Below, one piece after another: positions 1 through 7,928 of a stretch of 64,000 nt of DNA. A program made the position numbers and the translations under genes. Positions within the stretch are counted from its first letter, which is position 1. The number at the start of each line of letters is the position of its first letter. The stretch is from assembly GCF_001420605.1 (NCBI RefSeq), contig NZ_LJIZ01000032.1:1-64000 (forward strand). The letters run 5' to 3'. The notes beneath the pieces were generated by a model. The model was not told the origin of the DNA. It did no database searches and was given only the letters and a program-made list of their open reading frames with translations. The DNA is from Bacillus sp. FJAT-25509. Its GTDB lineage: Bacteria; Bacillota; Bacilli; Bacillales; Bacillaceae_G.

Positions 1-13
1 ATTTAAAATGATA

Positions 14-92
14 AAAGCACATCAATTCATTGAGTGCTTTCAATGTTTTAAAACTAAACCTTATGCAACTAAAGCATACTATAGTTGCATAA
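14..92. repeat. two short inverted repeats at the window edge
   Basis: Two hairpins are visible here. One has arms AAAGCAC and GTGCTTT (about 14-40). The other has 11-base arms TTATGCAACTA (61-71) and TAGTTGCATAA (82-92). Neither has a clear U tract on the plus strand. They may be terminators or operators of a gene lying left of the window. No gene is visible in 1-251. Confidence 0.4.
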
Positions 93-169
93 GCGTTCCA
101 AAAAGTTGTCTAATAGACAGCATCTTTTTTATTTCAAATATCAACATTTTAAGTTAACAGAGCCTTGAA

Positions 170-199
170 TTAAAAAAGAATGTCTAATTAGACATTCTT
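170..199 (-). terminator. rho-independent terminator of the Asn-rich gene
   Basis: A perfect 12-base-arm palindrome centred at 187/188 (AAGAATGTCTAA and its complement) is followed on the minus strand by a run of T residues. It lies 52 bases beyond the stop of the minus-strand small gene. Confidence 0.75.
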
Positions 200-251
200 A
201 GGGGATTCTTAATTTGATAAATTTAACTACGTAACTTTCTACTTTTTGAAC

Positions 252-455
252 TTACAAGTTCCACCATCTGTCACTACGACGACCATTATTATCGCGTCTT
301 TCATTGTCGCAACGATCTACTGCGCGACAGAATTCTTCTTGATTAACCGTGATTTTCGCATTAAATGTAACCTCGTTATTTCTTCTATTATTTCTATTAT
401 TATTTCTTTCGTCATTTCTATTATTATTTCTTTCGTTATTACAATTGCAACTCAT
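252..455 (-). CDS. small Asn/Arg-rich protein, probably sporulation-associated
   Basis: This is a 67-residue protein. Its first 27 residues are almost only N, R, E and C (starting MSCNCNNERNNNRN). A short mixed segment (VTFNAKITVNQEEFCRAVD) and an Arg/Asn-rich tail ending RWWNL follow. I do not recognise a family; low-complexity Asn-rich proteins of this size are common among Bacillus coat and exosporium proteins, so that role is inference. The minus strand is chosen over the overlapping plus-strand frame because it has an AAAGGAAAAGGTAG ribosome binding site just before the ATG, a terminator after the stop, and a mother-cell-type promoter upstream. Confidence 0.6.
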   Translation of the reverse strand: MSCNCNNERNNNRNDERNNNRNNRRNNEVTFNAKITVNQEEFCRAVDRCDNERRDNNGRRSDRWWNL

Positions 456-489
456 TATAACACTACCTTTTCCTTTAATTTAATCTCGA

Positions 490-523
490 TATCTTATGAT
501 TGGACAAGCAAAATGATATGGAC
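490..523 (-). promoter_or_regulatory. candidate sigma-E/sigma-K promoter
   Basis: On the minus strand CATAAGATA (490-498) fits the mother-cell -10 pattern CATAnnnTA. It lies 16 bases downstream of GTCCATATC (515-523), which resembles a sigma-E -35 element. It sits about 35 bases before the start of the Asn-rich gene. Confidence 0.35.
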
Positions 524-630
524 AAGTGTTTGATTTTAATAAAAATATGATGCAATTCCATGGATTTATTTAGCATTGGAAAAAACGGCTAAATAGGGGT
601 TTGGAGTTTAATTTTAAATTTACGAAAAAG

Positions 631-662
631 GAAGTCGCTCAAGAGAGGGGCTTCTTTTTTTT
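631..662 (+). terminator. rho-independent terminator without an upstream gene
   Basis: The stem GAAGTCGCTC / GAGGGGCTTC (one mismatch and a G-T pair) with loop AAGA is followed by eight T residues. No plus-strand gene ends upstream, so it may end a short RNA or a leader of scrK. Confidence 0.65.
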
Positions 663-865
663 GTACATGAAAAGAGTCTTCTTTTTATATAGCTTTCATA
701 AATATATATGGATTAAAAAATATATTTCGTCCAATAAATCATGTGAAATTAATCGCATGATTTTCTTTAAAAATGTTTCTATATACAAAAAAAGTAAGGC
801 GAGCTTCTAACTACTTTAAATAATGTAAGGTTTAATTAGTTTATTTTAATTGGAGGTAATGGCGA

Positions 866-1738
866 ATGTTAGGTGCAATCGAAGCAGGTGGAACAAAGTT
901 TGTTTGTGCAATAGGAGATGAAAATGGCAATTTAATTGAGCGTATTCAATTTCCAACAACTGTGCCAGAAGAAACGATTTCACAAGTAATCGAATTTTTT
1001 AAGAACTATCCCATAGAAGCAATTGGTATTGGATCATTTGGGCCGATCGATGTGAACGAAGCGAGCTCTACTTACGGATCGATTACATCAACTCCTAAAA
1101 TGGCTTGGCAAGGCTTTCCTTTTGTACAAGCTATAAAGCAGCATTTTTCTGTTCCAATTGGTTTTAATACGGATGTAAATGCTGCTGCCCTAGGTGAAGC
1201 TACCTTTGGTGCAGCAAAAGGGTTAGATAGCTGTTTATATATAACAATTGGTACAGGTATAGGAGCTGGAGCTGTCGTAAATGGTCATTTACTTCAAGGC
1301 ATCACACACCCTGAAATGGGACATATATTAGTGAGACGTCATCCGAATGATGAGTTTGTAGGGAACTGTCCATACCATCGTGATTGCTTAGAAGGCTTAG
1401 CATCAGGACCTGCAATTGAAGCGCGATGGGGGGAAATAGGTTCAAATCTAATCAATCGAAAAGAGGTTTGGGATTTAGAAGGATATTACATTGCCCAAGC
1501 ACTTATGCAATACATATTAATTCTTTCGCCTAAGAAAATCATTCTTGGTGGAGGCGTAATGAGTCAAATGCAAGTTTTTGAAAGTGTTTACAAATATTTA
1601 AATGAGCTAGTTTGTGATTATGTTAGTTTACCAGAGTTGAATGAGTATATTGTACCACCTGGTTTAGGTAATAACTCTGGAATTATTGGTGCTCTCATGC
1701 TTGCCCAAAATGCATTAAATAAAAATGCACTAGTTTAA
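866..1738 (+). CDS. scrK: fructokinase, ROK family
   Basis: This is predicted to phosphorylate fructose (possibly also mannose) with ATP in the cytoplasm. The 290-residue protein shows the ROK phosphate-binding start AIEAGGTKF (4-12), a catalytic-type aspartate in NTDVNAAALGE (D103), the GTGIGAG loop (130-136) and zinc-ligand residues H153, C168, H171 and C174. This pattern is known from Bacillus YdhR/GmuE. GGAGGTAAT lies just before the ATG. The next gene encodes mannose-6-phosphate isomerase 23 bases downstream, the same pair as gmuE-gmuF of B. subtilis, so both probably feed hexoses into fructose-6-phosphate. There is no glucomannan operon around it. Confidence 0.9.
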   Translation: MLGAIEAGGTKFVCAIGDENGNLIERIQFPTTVPEETISQVIEFFKNYPIEAIGIGSFGPIDVNEASSTYGSITSTPKMAWQGFPFVQAIKQHFSVPIGFNTDVNAAALGEATFGAAKGLDSCLYITIGTGIGAGAVVNGHLLQGITHPEMGHILVRRHPNDEFVGNCPYHRDCLEGLASGPAIEARWGEIGSNLINRKEVWDLEGYYIAQALMQYILILSPKKIILGGGVMSQMQVFESVYKYLNELVCDYVSLPELNEYIVPPGLGNNSGIIGALMLAQNALNKNALV

Positions 1739-1761
1739 ATAGCATATAGGAGGAAATTAGC

Positions 1762-2706
1762 ATGCAACCTTTATTTTTAAAACCAGTATTTAAAGAACGA
1801 ATTTGGGGTGGGACAGCTTTAAAATCAGATTTTAACTATAACATACCAAATGAAAATACAGGTGAATGCTGGGCAATCTCAGCTCATCCTAATGGGGCGT
1901 CAATTATTGAAAATGGCCCATTTGCAGGTATTGCATTAAATGAATTATGGAAAAAGCAACCGGAATTATTTGGTCATCCAAAGGAAGAAGTTTTCCCACT
2001 ATTAACGAAAATATTAGATGCTAATATGGATTTATCTGTTCAAGTACATCCTGAAGATTCTTATGCAAAAGTTAATGAAAATGGTGATCTCGGAAAAACA
2101 GAATGCTGGTATATTCTTGACTGTAAAGAAGACGCACATATGATATTTGGCCATAATGCCAAAACAAAAGAAGAACTAATTAGCCAAATTAAAGAAGGTG
2201 AATGGTCAGATTTACTTCGCCGAGTAAAGATTAAGCCAGGTGATTTTTTCTATGTCCCAAGTGGAACCATTCATGCATTATGTGAAGGAACTCTCGTATT
2301 AGAAACACAACAAAGCTCTGATACAACTTATCGGGTATACGATTATGATCGAAAAGACCATGAAGGAAATTTAAGAGAGCTTCATTTAAATAAAGCAATC
2401 GATGTAACAACAGTTCCTCATCAAGAAACAAAAGTGGAATTAAAGTCGGAAGAAAAAGAAAATATAAAGATTAATACATTTGTAGATTCGGAATTTTTCA
2501 CTGTATATAAATGGGATGTTACTGGAAAAGCTTATTTAACCTATAATGATCAATATTTACTTTTAAGTGTAATAAACGGTAAAGGAAAACTGATCCATAG
2601 CGGAGAAGAATATACTTTATCAAAAGGCTCGAACTTCATTATTCCTGTTGGATTTGGGGAATTTGTTTTAGATGGAGATTGTGAAATAATTGTTTCGCAT
2701 ACTTAA
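1762..2706 (+). CDS. manA: mannose-6-phosphate isomerase, class I
   Basis: This enzyme interconverts mannose-6-phosphate and fructose-6-phosphate in the cytoplasm. The 314-residue length is typical of the short Bacillus form (ManA/GmuF/YvyI). Likely zinc ligands are Q94 and H96 in LSVQVHPED, E114 in GKTECWY and H171 in YVPSGTIHAL. A good AGGAGGAAATTAGC ribosome binding site precedes the ATG, and the gene is the second of an operon with the fructokinase. A copy of the dispersed intergenic element starts 25 bases after the stop. Confidence 0.93.
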   Translation: MQPLFLKPVFKERIWGGTALKSDFNYNIPNENTGECWAISAHPNGASIIENGPFAGIALNELWKKQPELFGHPKEEVFPLLTKILDANMDLSVQVHPEDSYAKVNENGDLGKTECWYILDCKEDAHMIFGHNAKTKEELISQIKEGEWSDLLRRVKIKPGDFFYVPSGTIHALCEGTLVLETQQSSDTTYRVYDYDRKDHEGNLRELHLNKAIDVTTVPHQETKVELKSEEKENIKINTFVDSEFFTVYKWDVTGKAYLTYNDQYLLLSVINGKGKLIHSGEEYTLSKGSNFIIPVGFGEFVLDGDCEIIVSHT

Positions 2707-2730
2707 GAATTAAGGCATTCCATCAGAAGG

Positions 2731-2810
2731 TTTTCAGACTGAATGCAAGCGCTTGCTTTGTGAGGTAAATGAGTACCGCAGGCAGAAAAGAAAGCGGGCG
2801 TTTGTTAACA
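2731..2810 (+). repeat. dispersed intergenic element, copy 1 (short form)
   Basis: The segment shares TTTTCAGACTG, GCAAGCGCTTG, AATGAGYACCGCAG and AAGCGRGCGTTTGT blocks, in the same order, with two longer copies at 32501-32610 and 60377-60506. It lacks the middle block with GAGGAGCGGAGTTA and the 3' CAGTCT end, so it looks internally deleted. It lies between the manA stop and the next terminator. Confidence 0.75.
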
Positions 2811-2845
2811 AAATAAAGGCAGCCTAATAGCTGCCTGCCTTTGCC
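2811..2845. terminator. terminator between convergent genes
   Basis: The stem AGGCAGC / GCTGCCT (2817-2823 with 2830-2836) is followed on the minus strand by TTTATTTTG. It probably ends the minus-strand hydrolase gene and may also stop manA transcripts. Confidence 0.65.
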
Positions 2846-2847
2846 TT

Positions 2848-3366
2848 TTAAAATTCAACTTCACTAGTAGTTTTAGGATTAGCTAACCAGCGCAATGTCT
2901 GATTATGGTGCTTAATAATTTGCTCAGCCGTAAGCTCATCTGAATTCCATGTACTATGAGCATCCGTTACAAGTGTAACCTCATAGCCATTTCCAAAGGC
3001 GTTTCTAGTCGTTGTATCAACACAGATTTCTGTTTGAATTCCCGCCATTACTAAATGATTAATTTCCTGCTTTGTCAGCTCTTCTTTTAAACTCGTCTTA
3101 AAAAAAGAGTCTGGTGTTGTTTTATGTATAATGATATCTCCATCAATTGGAGCAATATCTGACTGAATTTCCCAACCAGGTGTACCGTATTCAAGTGGAG
3201 AACCTTCTTCGGAATGTTGTATATAAAATATTGGCGTATTCGTAGCCCTTGCTTTATCGATCAATTTGTTTAGATTATTTAATAACGTTTCCCCGTTATA
3301 TACGGGATTAGATTCGGAGAACATAAAAGCCTGCACATCAATTACTAAAAGAGCTGTATTTCTCAT
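2848..3366 (-). CDS. cysteine hydrolase, isochorismatase family
   Basis: This is a 172-residue isochorismatase-fold hydrolase with the family's catalytic triad in the expected places: D10 in LLVIDVQ, K82 in IIHKTTPDSF, and the nucleophile C115 in MAGIQTEICVDTTTR after a cis-peptide-type motif. Family members hydrolyse amides or vinyl ethers such as nicotinamide, isochorismate or N-carbamoyl compounds; the substrate cannot be told from the sequence. It is monocistronic, with GGGGAGATTTATAA before the ATG. Confidence 0.87.
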   Translation of the reverse strand: MRNTALLVIDVQAFMFSESNPVYNGETLLNNLNKLIDKARATNTPIFYIQHSEEGSPLEYGTPGWEIQSDIAPIDGDIIIHKTTPDSFFKTSLKEELTKQEINHLVMAGIQTEICVDTTTRNAFGNGYEVTLVTDAHSTWNSDELTAEQIIKHHNQTLRWLANPKTTSEVEF

Positions 3367-3485
3367 TTATAAATCTCCCCTTTGAAAAATGGATATTTTT
3401 TACACCTTATAGTAGAAAATATATCATTATTAACAGTAGAGGAGAAGGGTATTTTCAGAAAATTTCTGCTTGTTGTAATTATAAA

Positions 3486-4439
3486 CTATTTTCCGGACAG
3501 TTGGATACCGTGCCAACTGCTTACATCACATTGGCCAAATTCATTACTACCTGCAGCAACAACCGTGCCATCTGATTTAAGTCCGAGAGTATGTGTGCAA
3601 CCCGCCGAAATCGCTACAATATCGAACCAGTCACTTACATTACATTGGTCATGCCTATTCAAACCTGTACCAATAACAGAGCCGTCTGATTTTAGTCCAA
3701 TCGTATGATTACTACCCGCCGAAATCGCTACAATGTCTTGCCATTCGCTTACATCGCATTGACCATCTTTATTCAATCCCACAGCAACAACCGTGCCGTT
3801 CGATTTAAGCCCGACGGTATGAAGATAACCCGCTGAAACCGCCACAATATCATGCCAGCCAGTTACTTTACATTGACCATACCGATTGTTACCTACAGTT
3901 GTAACTGTGCCATCCGGTTTCAGTCCGACAGTATGCCAATCACCAGCCGCAATCGCCACTATGTTGTGCCAATCACTTACATTGCACTGACCATCGTTGT
4001 TTCGACCTACAGCAATAACCGTGCCATCTGATTTAAGCCCGACTGATCGACGCCAACCAGCCGCAATCGCCACAATATCAAACCAGCCACTAACATTGCA
4101 TTGTTCATGCTTATTCCATCCGACAGCCACAACAGTTCCGTCTGATTTAAGCCCAATGGTATGAGAATTACCTGTGTGAGCGTTACCCGCTGCAACCGCC
4201 ACAATTTCGCGCCAATCGTTTACTTCTAGTTTGCCATATTGATCATCACCTACAGCTGTAACAGTACCATCTAATTTAAGCCCGACGGTATGACGATAAC
4301 CAGCTGCTATAGGAGCTTTAGGCCATGTTTTTACTTTTAACTCTGCTTCGTTCGGGGAAGTATGATCCATGTTTTTATCACTCCAATTACTAACAGGATT
4401 TAAATCGTAATTCTGACTAAAATCTTTAGATTTAATCAT
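3486..4439 (-). CDS. RCC1-repeat beta-propeller protein
   Basis: This 317-residue protein is built almost entirely from about seven RCC1-type repeats of roughly 38 residues. Each carries the signature AAG.xHTVGLKSDGTVxAVG followed by N..GQC.VSDW.DIVAI. Such repeats fold as a seven-bladed propeller that binds proteins or other partners. No signal peptide or membrane segment is visible, so the protein is probably cytoplasmic. The third repeat has a short local duplication, reading GNAHTGNSHT. It starts five bases after the pentapeptide-repeat gene stops and lacks a strong ribosome binding site, so translational coupling is likely. The function is unknown. Confidence 0.8.
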   Translation of the reverse strand: MIKSKDFSQNYDLNPVSNWSDKNMDHTSPNEAELKVKTWPKAPIAAGYRHTVGLKLDGTVTAVGDDQYGKLEVNDWREIVAVAAGNAHTGNSHTIGLKSDGTVVAVGWNKHEQCNVSGWFDIVAIAAGWRRSVGLKSDGTVIAVGRNNDGQCNVSDWHNIVAIAAGDWHTVGLKPDGTVTTVGNNRYGQCKVTGWHDIVAVSAGYLHTVGLKSNGTVVAVGLNKDGQCDVSEWQDIVAISAGSNHTIGLKSDGSVIGTGLNRHDQCNVSDWFDIVAISAGCTHTLGLKSDGTVVAAGSNEFGQCDVSSWHGIQLSGK

Positions 4440-4444
4440 AACTT

Positions 4445-5080
4445 CTAATCTACAATCTTTAGCCCCATCAATGATGCAAATTGAATGGCTTGATTTGATG
4501 AAACTTTACAGCCGTTTAAATTACTAATTGAAACTGTTAATTCATTAAAAGTAGAACTACTAATATCGATACCTTTGAGTGATGTTTGTTCGAAATTTGC
4601 TCCATCAATATCACATCTATTAAAATCAACTTTCTTGAATTTACAATCATAAAAATCAGTACTTTTTAGAACAGAGTCACGAAAAATTACTTTTTCTAAT
4701 TTTGAATCTCCGAAAAGTGACAAATTTAAAACTGAATTTTCAAACTGTACATTTCCAATGCTAGATTCCGTAAAATTTGCGCCTAATAATTTACAATTTT
4801 TAAAGACAACTTTGTGGATGGAAGAATTTCTCATATTGCAATTTGATAAATCACAGTCTTCAAAATATACATCAGTCATACTGATATTTTTAAAATCTGA
4901 ATTCGTGAATTTACAATTCTTGATTACCGCTTTATATAAATATACTCGATCTACAACTTCATTTTCAAAAACAGAGCCAGAGATCTCACACATTCCTAAT
5001 TCTGGGTCCTCTTCATAAAAAATGTCATAAAAATTTCTAGCTATTAATTCTTTGGGGATAGTAGGTGTATCGATTTTCAT
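4445..5080 (-). CDS. pentapeptide-repeat protein
   Basis: This 211-residue protein shows runs of five-residue repeats with a central hydrophobic or Phe residue (CKFTNSDFKNISMTDVYF and similar) from about residue 45 to 190. These should form a right-handed quadrilateral beta-helix. The start at 5080 (MKIDTPTIPKELI) is preferred over the ATG ten codons earlier because AGAGAGG stands seven bases before it. Some family members shield DNA gyrase from quinolones, but nothing here indicates that role. It forms a two-gene operon with the RCC1-repeat protein. Confidence 0.82.
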   Translation of the reverse strand: MKIDTPTIPKELIARNFYDIFYEEDPELGMCEISGSVFENEVVDRVYLYKAVIKNCKFTNSDFKNISMTDVYFEDCDLSNCNMRNSSIHKVVFKNCKLLGANFTESSIGNVQFENSVLNLSLFGDSKLEKVIFRDSVLKSTDFYDCKFKKVDFNRCDIDGANFEQTSLKGIDISSSTFNELTVSISNLNGCKVSSNQAIQFASLMGLKIVD

Positions 5081-5350
5081 AGTGATTCCTCTCTTTAAAT
5101 AAAAATTCATTAGATTTGCTACTCATTACTATAAAGAACTTTGAGTTTTAAAAAAAGACTTTTAATTTTTTTTAGTCTGTGTCCAAAACCGCTTGTTTTT
5201 TTCTCTGTAATTTAAGAAGAGAGTATCATTTCGATTTTGAAAAGCTATTAATCTAAATCTATTAAAACTTCCATATTTATATTAGGATACTTGTCCAATC
5301 TACTTCTATTATTTTGAATAAATTATATTAAAATATCAGGAGGTGATTTT

Positions 5351-5743
5351 ATGCATTCAATTCGTCCAGTTGCAAATGCTAGTGTAAATCAAAGACAAGG
5401 ATCTTTTAATAGATTAGAGAATGCACAAGCAGAGATTCAAAGATTAGTAATTCGTGATGCACACAACATTACAGTTGCTCAGACTGAAGCTCAAGCTTTA
5501 GTTTTAGTACAACTTTCTCTAAGTGCTGCAATTGAAGCTGTAATTCTTATTTTTGGTGATGATCCAAGAATTAGTCAACTTCAAAAAGTTGCTCAGTCCT
5601 TAGAAAACCTTCAATTACAATCACAATCTGTTTTCATTGAAAAAGCAGATGGAATTGTAGTCACACAAACTGAACTGCAATTTGAAGCTGTCATTCAAGC
5701 TGCAATTGCATTATTAGCACAAGTAGTAGCAAAACTCGGCTAA
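5351..5743 (+). CDS. CotX-like spore coat protein
   Basis: This 130-residue protein has two similar halves. Each reads roughly I..A..I.V.QTE.Q followed by a Leu/Ala/Gln-rich helix (IRDAHNITVAQTEAQALVLV and IEKADGIVVTQTELQFEAVI). I associate this with the CotX/CotV domain of insoluble spore coat proteins; the assignment rests on memory of the motif. AGGAGGTGATTTT precedes the ATG. It stands alone, with a hairpin terminator about 150 bases after the stop. Confidence 0.6.
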   Translation: MHSIRPVANASVNQRQGSFNRLENAQAEIQRLVIRDAHNITVAQTEAQALVLVQLSLSAAIEAVILIFGDDPRISQLQKVAQSLENLQLQSQSVFIEKADGIVVTQTELQFEAVIQAAIALLAQVVAKLG

Positions 5744-5893
5744 TAAAATTTGGAGAAGAAAAGGACAAGCGTATTAAGTCCTAACCTCATATTCAAATAA
5801 TTTATTAAAAGATTTTTTGCTAGGGTTGATGACTTTTTTTGAAGTTAATGGTAGTCTTCCGTCTTCAAAGAAAGTTAACCTGATTTTGATTTT

Positions 5894-5940
5894 AATACCA
5901 TCTATTTTTATCAATCCGACAAAAATAGATGGTATTTTAG
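5894..5940 (+). terminator. strong rho-independent terminator
   Basis: A perfect 16-bp stem (AATACCATCTATTTTT with its complement at 5921-5936) closes a loop of 11 bases and runs into a short T tract. It ends the CotX-like transcript. Confidence 0.75.
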
Positions 5941-6051
5941 TGTTCATCTATCATTAATTATTAAAAATAAAACAAAAGTATCGCTTCACGCTATATACTC
6001 TTTGTTTTAAAATAGTAGAAATAATAAAAATTTTAATAAGGGGTAAGGTAG

Positions 6052-6420
6052 ATGGATATTACAACAACTGAAGTAAACGGACAACTAATTGCAATCGCCA
6101 ATGCAGATTCAGTAATACTTATTGATGAACAAAGTGCTTTAGATCTGATTATGACAATAAGTTATGATCATAAAAGTAATCGTATAGCACTTAACAAAGA
6201 GGCGATTTCAGAAGATTTTTTCAATCTTAGTACGAAACTTGCTGGTGCGGTGCTTCAAAAGTTCGTTAACTACAATATTAAGTTTGCGATTATAGGTGAC
6301 TTTTCTAGTTATACAAGTAAGGCTCTAAAAGATTTCATTTATGAGTGTAATAAAGGGAATAATGTATTTTTTGTTTCATCAGAACAAGAAGCAATTGATA
6401 AATTATCTAATGCAAAATAA
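6052..6420 (+). CDS. DUF4180-family protein
   Basis: This 122-residue protein resembles the DUF4180 family. It has an N-terminal strand pair (MDITTTEVNGQLIAIAN), a segment IALNKEAISEDFFNLSTKLAG and a C-terminal FAIIGDFSSYTSKALKDFI motif typical of that family. The biochemical role of the family is unknown. GGGGTAAGGTAG precedes the ATG. Its stop codon lies inside the first copy of a 28-bp tandem duplication shared with the end of the convergent gene. Confidence 0.75.
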   Translation: MDITTTEVNGQLIAIANADSVILIDEQSALDLIMTISYDHKSNRIALNKEAISEDFFNLSTKLAGAVLQKFVNYNIKFAIIGDFSSYTSKALKDFIYECNKGNNVFFVSSEQEAIDKLSNAK

Positions 6421-6473
6421 TCACTCCTTTTGACAAAAGATAAAATAATCACTCCTTTTGACAAAAGATAAAA
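6418..6473. repeat. perfect 28-bp tandem duplication at two gene ends
   Basis: The unit TAATCACTCCTTTTGACAAA plus AGATAAAA occurs twice without a gap (6418-6445 and 6446-6473). The second copy encodes the last residues and stop of the minus-strand gene. The first copy begins with the stop codon of the DUF4180 gene. Confidence 0.95.
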
Positions 6474-6991
6474 TGATCATCGTTATTCCAAACGTGGAGA
6501 TGATCCGCACGATATCCGCGAAGCCATAGTACACCATTAATCCGTCTAATGTAAAAACCTTTCGGAAAATCTTCATCTTCAGATAATGCCTCAGATGCAA
6601 TTGTAATTGAACCGGATGGAGCTTGATGTTGCTTTACAGAATTCCCTATAAAACCTTCTGGTTGATCTAAATATGATAGTCTTATGTAAGGTCCTAGCTC
6701 AAGAGGGCACAATTCCAAATTCAGTTCCTTTGCTTTTTTATAAATTTGAGGTGTTGTTGCCCCTTCTAAAAATCCAAGATCGCCAACCGTTAGTTCAACC
6801 GTTTGAAGGCTGTACTTTGTATTTGATACAGGAAAGTGATCATCTTTTAATAGCATCTCACCATATTCATTCATCGAGATAGAGGATTGTTGTAATTTCT
6901 CGATTAATTGAGATTTCGTAAGTCCACCAACATCTACTACTCTAGTAATAAATGGACAATTAGGGTATATTTTTTCATTTTCAATATGCAT
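6449..6991 (-). CDS. conserved hypothetical protein
   Basis: This 180-residue soluble protein has no signal peptide or membrane segment. It contains the segments VELTVGDLGFLEGATTPQIY and LNLELCPLELGPYIRLSYLDQPEGF, which I remember from uncharacterised Bacillus cereus-group proteins sometimes mislabelled as helicase. No helicase motif is present. The C-terminus is rich in W, R and H (RINGVLWLRGYRADHLHVWN). It is convergent with the DUF4180 gene, and its last codons are part of the 28-bp duplication. Confidence 0.7.
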   Translation of the reverse strand: MHIENEKIYPNCPFITRVVDVGGLTKSQLIEKLQQSSISMNEYGEMLLKDDHFPVSNTKYSLQTVELTVGDLGFLEGATTPQIYKKAKELNLELCPLELGPYIRLSYLDQPEGFIGNSVKQHQAPSGSITIASEALSEDEDFPKGFYIRRINGVLWLRGYRADHLHVWNNDDHFIFCQKE

Positions 6992-7138
6992 TTGTGTTCA
7001 CTCCTACTACATATTTATTGTGCTTAAAATATTCTATAGTTCTATTTAAATTTCCTTGTTAAACTAAGAGATAATAATAGGTCATGATTTTTTTGATGAA
7101 CAAATGAGTAAAAAATTTATAGATATTGGAGTTGAATG

Positions 7139-7840
7139 ATGATGAAAACAATTGGGCTGATTGGTGGTATGAGTTGGGAGTCTTCATTACTGTATTATCA
7201 AATTATGAACGAACGCGTGAAAGAAAAGCTTGGCGGTCATCATTCCGCAAAAAGCTTACTGTATTCAGTCGATTTTCAAGAAATTAAAACGCTCCAGTTT
7301 GAGGATCGATGGGATGAGTTAACGAAAATTATGATTGAAGTTGCTAAAAAGCTGGAGAGTTGTGGAGCAGAATGTCTTGTAATTTGTACGAATACAATGC
7401 ATAAGATGGCAAAAGAAGTTGAAGAATCGGTCAAAATTCCTTTATTACATATTGCTGATGCAACTGCTAAAGAAATTGTAAATAGTGGAATTAAAAAAGT
7501 TGCCTTGTTAGGGACTGCATTCACAATGGAGCATGATTTTTATAAAGGAAGATTAATTGAACAGTTTGGTTTAGATGTTATTGTCCCAAATGAAGATGAA
7601 AGAAAACTTGTACATAATATTATTTATGAGGAACTTTGTCTTGGAATTGTGAAAGAGGAATCTAAGCAAGTTTATTTGAACATAATCGATCATTTAATTG
7701 GACAAGGAGCTGAAGCTGTTATTCTCGGTTGTACTGAAATAACGATGTTAATCTCTCAGGAAAATTGCAGTATTCCTGTCTTTGATACGACAAGAATTCA
7801 TGCTGAAAGTGCTGTAGATTTTGCTTTAGGTATTAAATAA
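7139..7840 (+). CDS. aspartate/glutamate-type amino-acid racemase
   Basis: This 233-residue protein has the two cysteine motifs of PLP-independent Asp/Glu racemases: LVICTNTMHK (about residue 80) and EAVILGCTEITML (about residue 195). It also has the N-terminal IGLIGGMSWESSLLYY signature of the RacX/YgeA branch. It probably makes D-amino acids in the cytoplasm, but the substrate is uncertain. Three ATG codons follow each other (7136, 7139, 7142); the middle one is best spaced from the GGAG at 7128. Confidence 0.88.
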   Translation: MMKTIGLIGGMSWESSLLYYQIMNERVKEKLGGHHSAKSLLYSVDFQEIKTLQFEDRWDELTKIMIEVAKKLESCGAECLVICTNTMHKMAKEVEESVKIPLLHIADATAKEIVNSGIKKVALLGTAFTMEHDFYKGRLIEQFGLDVIVPNEDERKLVHNIIYEELCLGIVKEESKQVYLNIIDHLIGQGAEAVILGCTEITMLISQENCSIPVFDTTRIHAESAVDFALGIK

Positions 7841-7846
7841 TAAAAG

Positions 7847-7889
7847 AAACCCACAAGGTATTAAATATTTCCTTGTGGGTTTTTATATT
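7847..7889. terminator. rho-independent terminator
   Basis: AAACCCACAAGG pairs with CCTTGTGGGTTT across a 12-base loop, followed by TTTAT. It ends the racemase gene and possibly also the convergent membrane protein gene. Confidence 0.8.
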
Positions 7890-7928
7890 TTACAAACACT
7901 GTACTAATTAAAGCGGGGAGTATAGTAA

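Larger units (their letters stand above)
456..865. other. intergenic region with an orphan terminator
   Basis: No convincing gene lies in these 410 bases. The region holds the candidate mother-cell promoter on the minus strand and a strong plus-strand terminator at 631-662 with no co-directional gene before it. The frames open here have no ribosome binding site and run through the terminator. Confidence 0.5.

Noticed and set aside
246-533. 95-codon plus-strand frame opposite the Asn-rich gene
   Set aside because: It has no ribosome binding site; its Ile/Ser-rich product is the complement of Asn codons on the minus strand, which has all gene signals.
601-810. 69-codon frame after 601
   Set aside because: It runs through a strong terminator and has no ribosome binding site.
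3382-3708. 108-codon plus-strand frame
   Set aside because: It lies antisense to the RCC1-repeat gene, whose repeat structure and codon use are clear.
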